Positions 53,476 through 63,015 are shown, numbered from the stretch's first letter. The stretch is 64,000 nt of DNA from Nocardioides cavernae (GCF_016907475.1 NZ_JAFBCA010000001.1:1-64000), one strand, 5' to 3'. The notes: a model not told the origin generated them from the sequence alone. Translations and numbers: made by a program.

Positions 53476-54826
53476 CGTCCTCTCCGGCACCACCGACCTG
53501 GCCAGCACGTACGACCCCCAGCGGGCCTACGAGCTCGACCGCGCGCACGTCTTCCACTCCTGGTCGGCCCAGGCCGAGATCAGCCCGATGGTGGTCACCC
53601 GCGCCGAGGGCAGCCACGTGTGGGACGGCGACGGGAGGCGCTACCTCGACTTCTCCTCGCAGCTGGTCTTCACCAACCTCGGCCACCAGCACCCGCGCAT
53701 CGTCGCCGCGATCAGGGAGCAGGCCGAGCACCTGTGCACGATCGCCCCGGCGGTGGCCAACGGCACCCGGTCCGAGGCCGCCCGCCTGATCGCGAGCCAC
53801 ACCCCAGGCGACCTCGACCACGTCTTCTTCACCAACGGCGGTGCCGACGCCAACGAGCACGCCGTACGCATGGCACGGCTGCACACCGGCCGGCACAAGG
53901 TGCTGACGACCTACCGCAGCTATCACGGCGGCACCCACCTCGCCGTCAACATGACCGGCGACCCGCGCCGGTGGGCCAGCGACCACGGCTCGGCCGGCAC
54001 TGTGCACTTCTTCGGCCCGTTCCTCTACCGCAGCGCCTTCCACGCGACCACCGAGGCCGAGGAGTGCGAGCGGGCGCTCGAGCACCTCGAGCAGGTCGTC
54101 GCGCTCGAAGGGCCCTCGACGGTCGCCGCGATCGTGCTCGAGGCGATCCCCGGCACCGCCGGGATCATGGTGCCGCCGCCGGGCTACCTCGCCGGCGTGC
54201 GGGAGATCTGCGACCGCCACGGCATCGTGCTCGTCGCCGACGAGGTGATGTCGGGCTTCGGCCGCGCCGGGCGGTGGTTCGCCGTCGAGCACGGCGGGGT
54301 CGTCCCCGACCTGCTGACCTTCGCCAAGGGCGTGAACTCCGGCTACGTCCCGCTCGGTGGGGTGGCCATCAGCGACGCGATCCACGCGACGTTCGCCCAC
54401 CGCACCTACCCCGGCGGGCTCACCTACTCCGGCCACCCGCTCGCGTGCGCTGCGGCGGTGGCGACGATCCGCACGATGGAGGACGACGACGTCGTCGGTC
54501 GCGCCGACCGTCTCGGTGCCGAGGTGCTCGGTCCCGGCCTCCGCGAGCTCGCGGACCGGCACGAGTGGATCGGCGAGGTGCGGGGCACCGGGGCCTTCTG
54601 GGCGCTCGAGCTGGTCAGCGACCGGGAGACCCGGGCGCCGCTGGCGCCCTACGGCGGCTCGAGCCCGGAGGTGGCTGCGGTCGTGAAGGGCTGCCAGGAG
54701 CGCGGGATGCTGCCCTTCGTCAACTACAACCGCATCCACGTCGTGCCGCCGCTCACCACCACCGACGAGGAGGCGCGTGAGGGTCTCGCGATCCTCGACG
54801 CGGCTCTGGCCGCGGCCGCCGGCTGA
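53468..54826 (+). CDS. Class III omega-aminotransferase
   Basis: Predicted 452 residues, PLP fold type I. FTNGGADANEHAVRMAR binds PLP phosphate, VLVADEVMSGFGRAGRWFA carries the PLP Asp, and LTFAKGVNSGYVPLGGVAI the Schiff-base Lys. TYSGHPLACAAAVATI is the second-subunit loop. Likely donors are beta-alanine, putrescine or GABA, making the aldehyde used by the neighbouring dehydrogenases. Coupled to mmsA by overlap. Confidence 0.9.
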   Translation: MTDVLSGTTDLASTYDPQRAYELDRAHVFHSWSAQAEISPMVVTRAEGSHVWDGDGRRYLDFSSQLVFTNLGHQHPRIVAAIREQAEHLCTIAPAVANGTRSEAARLIASHTPGDLDHVFFTNGGADANEHAVRMARLHTGRHKVLTTYRSYHGGTHLAVNMTGDPRRWASDHGSAGTVHFFGPFLYRSAFHATTEAEECERALEHLEQVVALEGPSTVAAIVLEAIPGTAGIMVPPPGYLAGVREICDRHGIVLVADEVMSGFGRAGRWFAVEHGGVVPDLLTFAKGVNSGYVPLGGVAISDAIHATFAHRTYPGGLTYSGHPLACAAAVATIRTMEDDDVVGRADRLGAEVLGPGLRELADRHEWIGEVRGTGAFWALELVSDRETRAPLAPYGGSSPEVAAVVKGCQERGMLPFVNYNRIHVVPPLTTTDEEAREGLAILDAALAAAAG

Positions 54827-54839
54827 CGACCGACGTCCG

Positions 54840-56264
54840 TTGACCGCCCACCTCACCGCCTACGAGCGGCACGCCCCGGACCCGCGGCTCGTGGCGGAGT
54901 CGCTGGCCGACAGCGTGCAGGCGGTCTTCTGGCTCGACGACGTCGGCGCAGCACCGGCGTACGACCCGCTGACGGCTCCGACCCGCGCCGACCTCACCGT
55001 CGTCGGCGGCGGCTACCTCGGCCTCTGGGCGGCCGTGCACGCCAAGCGCCGCGACCCCGGCCGCCGGGTGGTGCTGCTGGAGGCGCAGACCGTCGGGTGG
55101 GCGGCGTCGGGGCGCAACGGAGGATTCTGCGACGCGTCGCTGACGCACGGCGAGGACAACGGCCGGTCGCGCTGGCCCGAGGAGCACGACGTCCTCGAAG
55201 GGCTGGGCGCGGCCAACCTCGACGCCTTCGAGGCCGACGTGCGCGACCTCGGCCTGGCCTGCGAGTGGGAGCGGACCGGCGCCCTGTCGGTCGCGGTCGA
55301 GGACCACCAGGTCGAGTGGCTGCGTGACTCCCCTGCCCACCCCGACCAGCACTTCCTCGACCGCGAGCAGGTGCGGGCCGCGATCGACAGCCCGCTCTTC
55401 CTGGCCGGCGGGCTCGCAGCCGACACGACCGCCCTGGTCCATCCGGCCCGTCTCGCGCTGGGGCTGGCGCGCGCCGCTGCGGACCTTGGCGTGGAGGTCC
55501 ACGAGCACTCGGCGGTGACCGCGATCCGGCGTGAGGGCGACGTCGTCGAGGTCGCCACCGATCGCGCAACCGTCACGTCGGACCACGTCGTGCTCGCGAC
55601 CGGCGTCTTCCCCGCCCTGTTGCGCCGCAACCGGCTGATGACCGTGCCGGTCTACGACTACGTGCTCGTCACCGAGCCGCTCACCGCCGAGCAGCGCGCC
55701 TCGATCGGCTGGGCCGGGCGGCAGGGGCTCGGCGACCTCGCCAACCAGTTCCACTACGCCCGGCTGACCGCCGACGACCGCGTGCTGTGGGGCGGGTACG
55801 ACGCCGTCTACCCCGCGGGCGGCCGGCTCCACCCGCGCCACGAGGACCGTCCCGAGAGCCACGAGCGCCTCGCGGCCCACTTCCTCGCGACCTTCCCGCA
55901 GCTCGAGGGTGTCCGCTTCACGCACCGCTGGGCCGGCGCCATCGACACGTCCACACAGTTCGCGGCGTTCTACGGAACGACCCACGGCGGCCGGGTCGCG
56001 CATGCCGCCGGCTTCACCGGTCTCGGCGTCGGCGCCACCCGCTGGGCGGCCGAGGTGCTGCTCGACCTCCTCTCCGGTCGGCCGACCGAGCGCACCGAGC
56101 TGCGGATGGTGCGCGAGCGTCCGGTGCCGTTCCCGCCGGAACCCCTCGCCTCGGCCGGCATCAACCTCACCCGCTGGTCGCTCGACCGCGCCGACCACCG
56201 CCAGGGGCGGCGCAACGGCTTCCTGCGCGTCCTCGACCGGGCGGGGCTGGGGTTCGACTCCTGA
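54840..56264 (+). CDS. FAD-dependent amine oxidoreductase (DAO/PuuB-like)
   Basis: Predicted 474 residues. LTVVGGGYLGLWAAVHAKRR is the dinucleotide-binding GxGxxG, VVLLEAQTVGWAASGRNGGF the second FAD motif as in gamma-glutamylputrescine oxidase, and HAAGFTGLGVGATRWAAEVL closes the FAD site. The only suitable start is a TTG at 54840, 13 bases after the aminotransferase stop; upstream in-frame sequence overlaps that gene. It probably oxidises an amine to an aldehyde for the dehydrogenases of the cluster. Confidence 0.85.
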   Translation: MTAHLTAYERHAPDPRLVAESLADSVQAVFWLDDVGAAPAYDPLTAPTRADLTVVGGGYLGLWAAVHAKRRDPGRRVVLLEAQTVGWAASGRNGGFCDASLTHGEDNGRSRWPEEHDVLEGLGAANLDAFEADVRDLGLACEWERTGALSVAVEDHQVEWLRDSPAHPDQHFLDREQVRAAIDSPLFLAGGLAADTTALVHPARLALGLARAAADLGVEVHEHSAVTAIRREGDVVEVATDRATVTSDHVVLATGVFPALLRRNRLMTVPVYDYVLVTEPLTAEQRASIGWAGRQGLGDLANQFHYARLTADDRVLWGGYDAVYPAGGRLHPRHEDRPESHERLAAHFLATFPQLEGVRFTHRWAGAIDTSTQFAAFYGTTHGGRVAHAAGFTGLGVGATRWAAEVLLDLLSGRPTERTELRMVRERPVPFPPEPLASAGINLTRWSLDRADHRQGRRNGFLRVLDRAGLGFDS

Positions 56265-56348
56265 ACGCCGGTGGTTGCCGACCTTGCTGACGCGGGTGGA
56301 AACTGGTCGGTGCGGTCGAGGGGCGCCCGACCGCAAGGAGGACCGCCC

Positions 56349-58610
56349 GTGGTCGAACCCGCACCGTTCCCGAACCCGGGAGCCGTCAGCGCAGCGGAGC
56401 ACGAGCGGCTCCGCCGGGACTACGACGCCCTGGCTGACCAGTTCGGCGCCACGTCAGAGGTGCTCGAGGCCATGGGCCGGTCGACCGCCGACCCAGACGC
56501 GGTGCTCACCACCATCGTCGAGAACGCATGCCGTCTGTGCCGGTCGGAGGCCGCGCACCTGTACCTGTTGGAAGGCGGCACGTTCCGCCTCATGGGGACG
56601 GTCGGGCTGTCCGAGAAGTCCCGGCAGCTGCTGACCGAGCACCCGATCTCGATGGACCGGGAGACACTCACCGGACGCGTGGGCCTGGAGCGGAGGACGC
56701 TCCAGATCCCCGACGTTCTGGCCGACCCGGACTACGGCCGCCACGACCTGCAGAGATCGGCGGGCTTCCGCACCGTGATCGCCGCTCCCATGATCGTCGA
56801 CGACGCGGTCGTCGGCGCCCTCAACGTGTGGCGCAACGAGGTCCGCCCGTTCGACGACCGTGAGATGGGCATCGTCAGCGCGTTTGCCGTCCAGGCAGCC
56901 ATCGCCGTCAACGGTGTCGGGCTGGTCCAGAAGCTCGAGACGCGGGGAGCGGAGCTGGCCCGCAAGGTCGACGAGCTGGAGGCGCTCCGCGCGGTCGGCG
57001 AGGCGGTCAGCTCCACCCTCGACCTGGAGGACGTTCTCGACACGATCGCCAAGCACGCGGTCGCACTGTCCGGCACCGACGGCGGCTCGATCATGGAGTT
57101 CGCCGAGCGAGACCGCCGGTTCGTCGTTCGCAGCGTCTACCGCACGGCTCCCGAGGTCGTTGAGCAGCTGCGCTCCGTGAGGATCGACCTCGACAAGACG
57201 CTCGTCGGGAGGGCCGCGCTGGAGCGCCGCCCGATCGTCGTCCCCGACCTCGCGGACGTCGAGCTCGACCCGCACCTGGAGATCCTGCACGGCGCCGGAT
57301 GGGCCTCCCTCGTCGCCGTCCCCCTGCTTCGCGAGGACACGATCGTCGGCTCGCTGATCGTGCGGCGCAAGCGCACTGGTGACTTCTCCCCGGAGGTCGT
57401 CGACCTCTTGGAGACGTTCGCCAGCCAGTCGGCGCTGGCGCTCCTGAACGCGCAGCTCTTCCGGGAGCTGAAGGAGCAGAGCCTGGCCCTGGAGCTGGCG
57501 AGCCGGCACAAGTCGGAGTTCCTGGCGAGCATGTCGCACGAGCTGCGCACCCCGCTCAACGCGGTGCTCGGCTTTTCGGAGGTGCTGCTCGAGCGCATGT
57601 TCGGCGACATCAACGAGCGACAGGAGGAGTACCTGCGCGACATCCACGGCTCCGGGAAGCACCTGCTCGAGCTGCTGAACGAGATCCTCGACCTCTCGAA
57701 GGTCGAAGCCGGGCGGATGGAGATCGACTACTCGGCGTTCGACCTGCGCGTGCTCCTCGAGGAGGCGGTGGCCATGCTGCGCGAGCGGGCGACCGCGCAC
57801 GGCATCGACCTCAGTGTCGACGTCGAACCGGGCCTGGGCCATGCGTACTCCGACCGCCTGCGGCTCAAGCAGGTCGTGCTCAACCTCGTGACGAACGCCG
57901 TGAAGTTCACCGGGGACGGCGGCTCGGTGGCGGTCCGGGCCCGGCGGACGCCGGTCGACATCGAGGTCACGGTGACCGACACCGGGGTCGGCGTCCCGGA
58001 GGCGGAGCGTGAACGCATCTTCGAGTCCTTCCAGCAGGGTGGGCGGGGCGCCTCACGCGAGGAAGGCACCGGACTCGGGCTGACCCTGTCGCGCCGCATC
58101 GTCGAGCTGCTCGGCGGTCGGATGTGGCTGGAGAGCGAGGTGGGCGTTGGCAGCACCTTCGGCTTCACGCTCCCGTCACGCACCACCGACGCCGCGGTGT
58201 CTCCCGTCCCGCCCTCGGGCACCCACGAGGTCGTGGTCATCGAGGACGACCGGCCCTCGCTCGATCTCTTCACCGCGTTCCTCGACGGCGCCTCCGTGCG
58301 GGTCACCACCGCACGCGACGGGCCAGCCGGGCTGGAGGCCGTGCGTCAGAATCGGCCGAGCGCGGTCCTGCTCGACATCAGGCTGCCCGGCATGGACGGC
58401 TGGGCGGTGCTGACCGCCCTCAAGCAGGACCCCGACACCCGCGACATCCCGGTGATCGTGGTGTCGATCGTGGACGAACAGCAACGCGGCGCCGCGCTGG
58501 GGGCCGCGGCCTATCTCGTGAAGCCGGTCGGACGCGACACACTGCTCGACGCCTTGGCGCGGGTCGTGCCTTCCGTCCAGACAGGCCCCCGCGTCGATGG
58601 AGAGGAGTGA
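56349..58610 (+). CDS. Soluble hybrid histidine kinase (GAF-GAF-HisKA-HATPase-REC)
   Basis: Predicted 753 residues, no membrane segment. Two GAF domains (about 40-190 and 215-370), a HisKA box SHELRTPLNAVLGF near residue 395, HATPase motifs NLVTNAVKFTG, DTGVGVP and GTGLGLTLSRRIVELLGG, and a C-terminal receiver with VVVIEDDRPS, VLLDIRLPGMDGW and YLVKPVGR. The GTG at 56349 follows AAGGAGG; the frame extends to 56271 without support. Coupled to the receiver gene that follows. The GAF domains suggest a cytosolic ligand or redox signal. Confidence 0.92.
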   Translation: MVEPAPFPNPGAVSAAEHERLRRDYDALADQFGATSEVLEAMGRSTADPDAVLTTIVENACRLCRSEAAHLYLLEGGTFRLMGTVGLSEKSRQLLTEHPISMDRETLTGRVGLERRTLQIPDVLADPDYGRHDLQRSAGFRTVIAAPMIVDDAVVGALNVWRNEVRPFDDREMGIVSAFAVQAAIAVNGVGLVQKLETRGAELARKVDELEALRAVGEAVSSTLDLEDVLDTIAKHAVALSGTDGGSIMEFAERDRRFVVRSVYRTAPEVVEQLRSVRIDLDKTLVGRAALERRPIVVPDLADVELDPHLEILHGAGWASLVAVPLLREDTIVGSLIVRRKRTGDFSPEVVDLLETFASQSALALLNAQLFRELKEQSLALELASRHKSEFLASMSHELRTPLNAVLGFSEVLLERMFGDINERQEEYLRDIHGSGKHLLELLNEILDLSKVEAGRMEIDYSAFDLRVLLEEAVAMLRERATAHGIDLSVDVEPGLGHAYSDRLRLKQVVLNLVTNAVKFTGDGGSVAVRARRTPVDIEVTVTDTGVGVPEAERERIFESFQQGGRGASREEGTGLGLTLSRRIVELLGGRMWLESEVGVGSTFGFTLPSRTTDAAVSPVPPSGTHEVVVIEDDRPSLDLFTAFLDGASVRVTTARDGPAGLEAVRQNRPSAVLLDIRLPGMDGWAVLTALKQDPDTRDIPVIVVSIVDEQQRGAALGAAAYLVKPVGRDTLLDALARVVPSVQTGPRVDGEE

Positions 58611-58614
58611 GGAC

Positions 58615-59001
58615 GTGACGAGCCGCAGGCGGGTCCTCGTCGTCGAGGACAATCCCAAGAACCTCAAGCTCGTCCGGGACGTGCTGACCTACCACGGGTT
58701 CGAGGTCGTCGAGGCGACCACGGGCGAGGAGGGCGTGCGCCTCGCCGCACAGGTCGCCCCCGACCTCGTCCTGATGGACCTGCAGCTGCCCGGGATCGAC
58801 GGCACGGAGGCGCTGCGGCGGCTCCGGGCGGCCGAGAGCACCCGCTCGGTGCCGGTCGTGGCGGTCACGGCCTTCGCCATGGACGACGACCGCGAGCGGG
58901 CGCTCGCCTCGGGATTCGACGGTTACGTCGAGAAGCCGATCAGCGTGCGCGCCCTGCCCCACCAGGTGGAGGACTTCCTCGGCCTCGGAGACGTGGGATG
59001 A
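58615..59001 (+). CDS. Single-domain response regulator (DivK-like)
   Basis: Predicted 128 residues. VLVVEDNPKNLKLVRDVL, DLVLMDLQLPGIDGTEAL (phospho-Asp) and YVEKPISVRALP (Lys) define a receiver with no output domain. The GTG at 58615 lies 4 bases after the kinase stop with GAGGAG suitably spaced; an ATG at 58597 overlapping the kinase is possible. Likely phosphorelay target of the hybrid kinase. Confidence 0.9.
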   Translation: MTSRRRVLVVEDNPKNLKLVRDVLTYHGFEVVEATTGEEGVRLAAQVAPDLVLMDLQLPGIDGTEALRRLRAAESTRSVPVVAVTAFAMDDDRERALASGFDGYVEKPISVRALPHQVEDFLGLGDVG

Positions 59002-59025
59002 CCCCCGACGACCGGCACTGACGCT

Positions 59026-59676
59026 GTGTGGCGGCTGCTCGAACCGCTGCGAGCCGAGGATCGGGAGGCGTTCCTCGCCCTCGCCCACCGCCGCACGTTC
59101 GCGCGCAACGAGGTCCTGTGCCACGAGGGCGACCCGGCGGACTCGCTGCACCTGGTCGAACGCGGCCACCTTGCGGTGCACGGCACGTTGGCGTCGGGCG
59201 CCGCGGCGACCTTCACGGTCCTCTCACCTGGGGACTACTTCGGCGAGCTCGCGCTGCTGCGCGCCGACAGACGTCGTACGGCGACGGTGACGGCGTTGGA
59301 ACCGAGCCGGACCCTCGCGGTCGCGGGTACGGCCTTCAACCGGCTCTGCGAGCACAACCCGGGCATCGAGCGGGTCGTGTCCACAGTCCTGGCCGACCGG
59401 ATCGACCTCCTCAGCCGGCGACTCCTGGAGACCATGTACGAGAGCCTGGACCGCCGGGTCCACCGCCGTCTCCTGGACCTCGCAGATGCCTACGGCGGGG
59501 GCGACGGCGCCGTCGTCATCCCACTCAGCCAGGCCCAGCTCGCGGACCTGGTGGGAGCGACGCGGCCGCCGGTCAACCAGGTCCTGCAGCGGCTCGCGGA
59601 CCGCAACGTGGTCCGGCTGAGCCGCTCGCGGATCGAGGTGCTGGACCCGGCGGAGCTGCGCCGACGCAGTCCTTGA
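59026..59676 (+). CDS. Crp/Fnr-family transcriptional regulator
   Basis: Predicted 216 residues: a cyclic-nucleotide-binding-type beta barrel (FARNEVLCHEGDPADSLHLVERGHLAV, SPGDYFGELALLRADRRRTATV) and a C-terminal winged helix with IPLSQAQLADLVGATRPPVNQVLQRLADRNVVRL. The FGELALL phosphate cassette has Arg at the RxR position, so cAMP binding is possible. GTG start 24 bases after the receiver gene, so the three signalling genes form one operon. Confidence 0.9.
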   Translation: MWRLLEPLRAEDREAFLALAHRRTFARNEVLCHEGDPADSLHLVERGHLAVHGTLASGAAATFTVLSPGDYFGELALLRADRRRTATVTALEPSRTLAVAGTAFNRLCEHNPGIERVVSTVLADRIDLLSRRLLETMYESLDRRVHRRLLDLADAYGGGDGAVVIPLSQAQLADLVGATRPPVNQVLQRLADRNVVRLSRSRIEVLDPAELRRRSP

Positions 59677-59770
59677 GTGATCTGACGGAGTGTCTCCGGG
59701 CGAACAGAACTTTCCATCGCGGCGGCTCAGGATCGGGGTCACCCCACAGATCCCAGCGAAGGAGCCCGAG

Positions 59771-59962
59771 ATGTATCCCAACGAATGCGAAGCCATCTGC
59801 CGAGCCGTCATCGCCGACCGCATCCGAGAGGCAGACCACGAGCGCCTCGTCCGCGAGGTCAAGCAGTCCGAGCGCCGCAGCAACACCAGCGCCACGACCG
59901 CGTCCGCCAACCGGCACTCCCGCCTCTGGAAGCTCGTTCACCTCTCGCACGCCTACGGCTGA
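59771..59962 (+). CDS. Small protein, function unknown
   Basis: Predicted 63 residues, charged and helical (EAICRAVIADRIREADHERLVREV), with a basic Ser/Thr/Asn-rich tail. ATG preceded by GGAG. No family recognised. It and the next small gene may be an accessory pair; translation is supported only by the Shine-Dalgarno and in-frame codon use. Confidence 0.5.
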   Translation: MYPNECEAICRAVIADRIREADHERLVREVKQSERRSNTSATTASANRHSRLWKLVHLSHAYG

Positions 59963-59978
59963 CCGGACGGAGCCGACC

Positions 59979-60185
59979 ATGTCCACCCAGACCGCCACCC
60001 AGACCGACCCCCTCCACGACGCGCTACGTCAGGAGCTGCTGCGTCTGGCCCAGCGCGAAGACGACGCTGCCAGCCGGGAGGCGACCCGCGTGCACTACTG
60101 GGAGCCCACTCCCGTCACCGTGATCGTCCACCGACAATGTGCCGCAGCCCTGCGCGAGGCCGCTGACGAGCTCCTTCCGCACTGA
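59979..60185 (+). CDS. Small protein, function unknown
   Basis: Predicted 68 residues: MSTQTATQTDPLHDALRQ, then an acidic/basic helix RLAQREDDAASREA and VTVIVHRQCAAALREAADEL. The central part resembles no family I know. It starts 16 bases after its small neighbour. Codon use is G/C-third as expected for a gene. Confidence 0.5.
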   Translation: MSTQTATQTDPLHDALRQELLRLAQREDDAASREATRVHYWEPTPVTVIVHRQCAAALREAADELLPH

Positions 60186-60188
60186 TCG

Positions 60189-60205
60189 CCGCCCGGGAAC
60201 GGCGG
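60189..60205. terminator. Short hairpin between convergent genes
   Basis: CCGCC/GGCGG stem around CGGGAAC, between the small gene ending at 60185 and the sodC stop at 60206. Confidence 0.35.
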
Positions 60206-60832
60206 TTAGTGAACGAGTGGGTCGATCACACCGCACGCCACGCGGCCGCCCGCGTCGCCGGTGCCAAGCGTCGTGCCGTCCGGGCCTGCCACACCGCCAA
60301 CCGTGTACCGGCTCGGGATGTTGGCAAGGTTGTCGCGGCCAGCGTGGACCATCACCGCGGACCCGTCCACGTCGCGCAGGCTGTCCAGGCTGAACCGGTC
60401 AGTGGCGAAGCTGGTGTACGCGCGACCGTCGGCGGTCACCAGCAGCGGCGGCATGTCGCCTGGGTGGTCCCCGTGGTTCAGCAGCGTCGGGTTGTAGTGG
60501 CTGCCGGCAGACATGAAGGGCCCGGTCGGCGCCGCTGGGTCACACACTCCGACCGCGTGGATGTGGAATCCGTGAAAGCCCGGTGTCAGTCCCTGCGCGA
60601 GGCCGCTCACCACCACCTTGTCCCGTATCTGGTGCAGCATCATCCAGCCCACCGCGGCGCCGTCGACACCGATCAGCTCGACCCTCACGGCCGAGGAACC
60701 GGGGTGCTTGCGATCCGTCCCCGCAGTGGCGTTCGTCGCGACCACACTCGCCACCACGATCACAGCGGACGCGCCCGCCAACATCAACCTGCGTACCTTG
60801 CTCCTGCCGATCACCTTGCTCACCTCATCCAT
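60206..60832 (-). CDS. sodC: Membrane-anchored Cu/Zn superoxide dismutase
   Basis: Predicted 208 residues. A hydrophobic segment (about 18-35) exports or anchors it. GFHGFHIHAVGVCDP carries two Cu ligands and the disulfide Cys, SHYNP the bridging His, LNHGDHPGDMPPL the zinc His/His/Asp, and VMVHAGRDNL the last Cu His; RVACGVI has the partner Cys. All expected ligands appear present. It would remove external superoxide. ATG at 60832 chosen; GTG three codons later is possible. Confidence 0.87.
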   Translation of the reverse strand: MDEVSKVIGRSKVRRLMLAGASAVIVVASVVATNATAGTDRKHPGSSAVRVELIGVDGAAVGWMMLHQIRDKVVVSGLAQGLTPGFHGFHIHAVGVCDPAAPTGPFMSAGSHYNPTLLNHGDHPGDMPPLLVTADGRAYTSFATDRFSLDSLRDVDGSAVMVHAGRDNLANIPSRYTVGGVAGPDGTTLGTGDAGGRVACGVIDPLVH

Positions 60833-61210
60833 GGACTCTGCATCTGGTGTCCCGGACGGGCCGAACCCGCGTCGGTGCCGAGAGCTCTGGACTCGGTCGC
60901 CGCCCAGGATTGGCTGGCCCAGGCGTTCGCTTCTCCTTTGAACGATTGATCCGGGTACGGAATCTGTCAACGACCTCTAGACCGGACTGCCCGTCTACCA
61001 ACTCCTCGAGGACCCTCTGAGGCACGCGTCACGGAACCGTGTTGCCGACTCCCGCCAGCAACGACCACCGTCGCGCTTGGACCACCGTCAAGGTTGTGGC
61101 CAGCTTGGACTTCGCGCCAAGTTCCGCGTCGGGAAAGGGACCGGGAACATGACGACAAGCCACGAGGTCCTTCGCGGCAACCTGCTCCAACTGTTCGTGC
61201 GGTTGCGCGG
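60833..61210. other. Gap without a convincing gene
   Basis: 378 bases between the sodC start and the end of the membrane-protein gene. Short frames exist on both strands but lack a Shine-Dalgarno, family similarity or consistent G/C-third bias. Contains the sodC upstream region; nothing else recognised. Confidence 0.4.
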
Positions 61211-61969
61211 TCAGGCGAAGATCGCGGTGACATCCGAGATGAGGCCCAAGGTGCCGGCCCCGGCGATCGCCGCCAGGAGGACCTGGCCGACCCGCCTGGT
61301 TGCTGCGGACCGGGGAGCGTCGTCCTCGCTGACTTGGACGGCCGCCCAGACGAGCGCCGCCAAGAAGACGGGCACCACGATCACCAGGGCAACTCCCCCG
61401 GCCAACCCAATTGCCAACAACGGCAGGACCCTGCGCCGGGGAGCGGTGAGGAACCAAGAGTCACGTTCTAGCCAATGCTCGACGAGCGTCGCGAACACCG
61501 CTACCAGCGCCACGGGGAGGGCTACGAATAGCACGACCGACAGCCACAGGGGTTCGAGAAGCGAGAAGTCCGGGCCGCCCGGGTGGATGAGGAGCGCGGC
61601 GGCCGTCACTCCGAATCCATACGAAGCCACAAGGACGCGCTCCGCTCGGGTGCCGAACAGCAGTGGCCGCACCATCATGTAGGCGGCCGCGCCGACCATC
61701 GCCATGGACGTGGAAGCCCCGAACAGCTGGACGGTGCCTCTGACCGTGACTTCTCCGATGATGAACCCGTCGTCTGTGAGGACTCCAGCATCCTCCGGGT
61801 TACGGGACGCCAGAAGGCTCATCGCCAGCCTGCCCAAGACGCCGCCAACAAGCGTTCCTGCGATGACCGCAGCACAACCAGCCGCAGCGGCCTGGCGGCA
61901 GACAAGGTCTGGAGTCAGGCGCGTGCCGTGGCTTCCTACCCCGGTGACAGTTGACCCCTCGACGGCCAT
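61211..61969 (-). CDS. Multi-pass membrane protein, function unknown
   Basis: Predicted 252 residues with about six hydrophobic segments. GGVLGRLAMSLLASRNPEDAGVLTDDGFIIGEVTVRGTVQLF after the first segment is distinctive; I believe similar unannotated proteins occur in other actinobacteria. LWLSVVLFVALPVALVAVFATLVEHWLER and a basic RSAATRRVGQ loop follow. No transport or enzyme motif. Codon use is less extreme than in the core genes. ATG start at 61969. Confidence 0.7.
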   Translation of the reverse strand: MAVEGSTVTGVGSHGTRLTPDLVCRQAAAAGCAAVIAGTLVGGVLGRLAMSLLASRNPEDAGVLTDDGFIIGEVTVRGTVQLFGASTSMAMVGAAAYMMVRPLLFGTRAERVLVASYGFGVTAAALLIHPGGPDFSLLEPLWLSVVLFVALPVALVAVFATLVEHWLERDSWFLTAPRRRVLPLLAIGLAGGVALVIVVPVFLAALVWAAVQVSEDDAPRSAATRRVGQVLLAAIAGAGTLGLISDVTAIFA

Positions 61970-62376
61970 GCCGCAAGGCTGACTCTCATGCCGTCGACGG
62001 TCAAGGGACTTCTCCCCATGGCCTTCTTGCGCGTGACGCGGACCAGTGTGTACTTGCAAGCGGCTACGACGAGGAGAGCGTCGAGCCAATCACGGTCGAC
62101 CTCGCTGGTTGCGTAGGACCTCTGTCGAGACATCGTGCGGACCCGGCGCGAGCCGAAGTTCGGTGGCCTTGGCTGCAACTGCACCGTGCCAGTCCGCATG
62201 CGTGGGGTCGGCGAAAATCCAGGCGCCTCCGGTTCTGGTGGGTGTTCGTGTACGTCTCCACCACACTGCCGCGAATTGTGCGTCTCCGCGCCGCGTTGCC
62301 TCCTCGGACAGGGAAGCTCAGTCACCGCATGTCGGGTCGCGTCCCCGGCATGACCGCGTGGGCGCGCACTTGGTAG
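61970..62376. other. Gap without a convincing gene
   Basis: 407 bases upstream of both the membrane-protein gene (-) and sixA (+). Frames present are short, overlap each other and lack Shine-Dalgarno sequences. Lower GC than most of the window. A 65-codon minus-strand frame ending at 61936 is possible but unsupported. Confidence 0.4.
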
Positions 62377-62868
62377 GTGGCCGAGCACACGCTGATCCTC
62401 TTGAGACATGCCAAGTCGGACTGGTCGGGCCAAGAGGGTGACCACGATCGCCCGCTCGCGAAGCGCGGCCGGCGCCAAGCGCCCGAAGCGGGTCGGTGGC
62501 TGGCTGCCAACGTCGACTCGATCGACCTGGCGGTCGTCTCCACTGCCAACCGTGCTCGGAGCACCTGGGATCTGGCTTCGGACGAACTCGACGAGCCACC
62601 TAGGACTCGGCTCGACGACGACGCTTACGGTGCCTCCGCCGACGACCTCCTGGACATGGTCCGCAGTCTCGACGAGGCACTGAACACAGTCGTGCTCGTC
62701 GGTCACAATCCCGGCATCGAGGAGCTCGCCGGGGCCCTCACAGCCGGCCGAGTACCCATGCCGACCTCGGCTCTCGCGGTCATCGAGCTCAACAGCACCT
62801 GGGACGGCGCCGGTCGGGCGCGTGGATTCTTGCGCGCCGCCGGCCGCCCACCAACCTCCGCCCGATAG
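62377..62868 (+). CDS. SixA-type phosphohistidine phosphatase
   Basis: Predicted 163 residues, histidine phosphatase fold. LILLRHAKSDWS has the phospho-accepting His (RHG-type RHAK), DHDRPLAKRGRRQAPEAGRWL the second block, VVSTANRARSTW the Arg, and VVLVGHNPGIEELA the catalytic second His. SixA dephosphorylates phosphohistidine proteins such as HPt domains or PTS Npr. GTG start; no partner gene adjacent. Confidence 0.88.
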   Translation: MAEHTLILLRHAKSDWSGQEGDHDRPLAKRGRRQAPEAGRWLAANVDSIDLAVVSTANRARSTWDLASDELDEPPRTRLDDDAYGASADDLLDMVRSLDEALNTVVLVGHNPGIEELAGALTAGRVPMPTSALAVIELNSTWDGAGRARGFLRAAGRPPTSAR

Positions 62869-63015
62869 GTCACACCGCGGAGCGGCACCGTGCAGCCTTG
62901 GAGGCCGTCGCGGCGATCCGTTGAAAGTGCTGCGCATCGACTCGCGTCACTTCGCCGCGTGCCGACCCGGGGTATGTCCACTGGTACCGATGACCGGTCA
63001 GCGGAACGCCACCAA

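Noticed and set aside
61936-62937. 333-codon minus-strand frame across the sixA gene
   Set aside because: It is antisense to sixA for most of its length and has no family features. The final ~65 codons could be a small gene but have no Shine-Dalgarno or -10 box.
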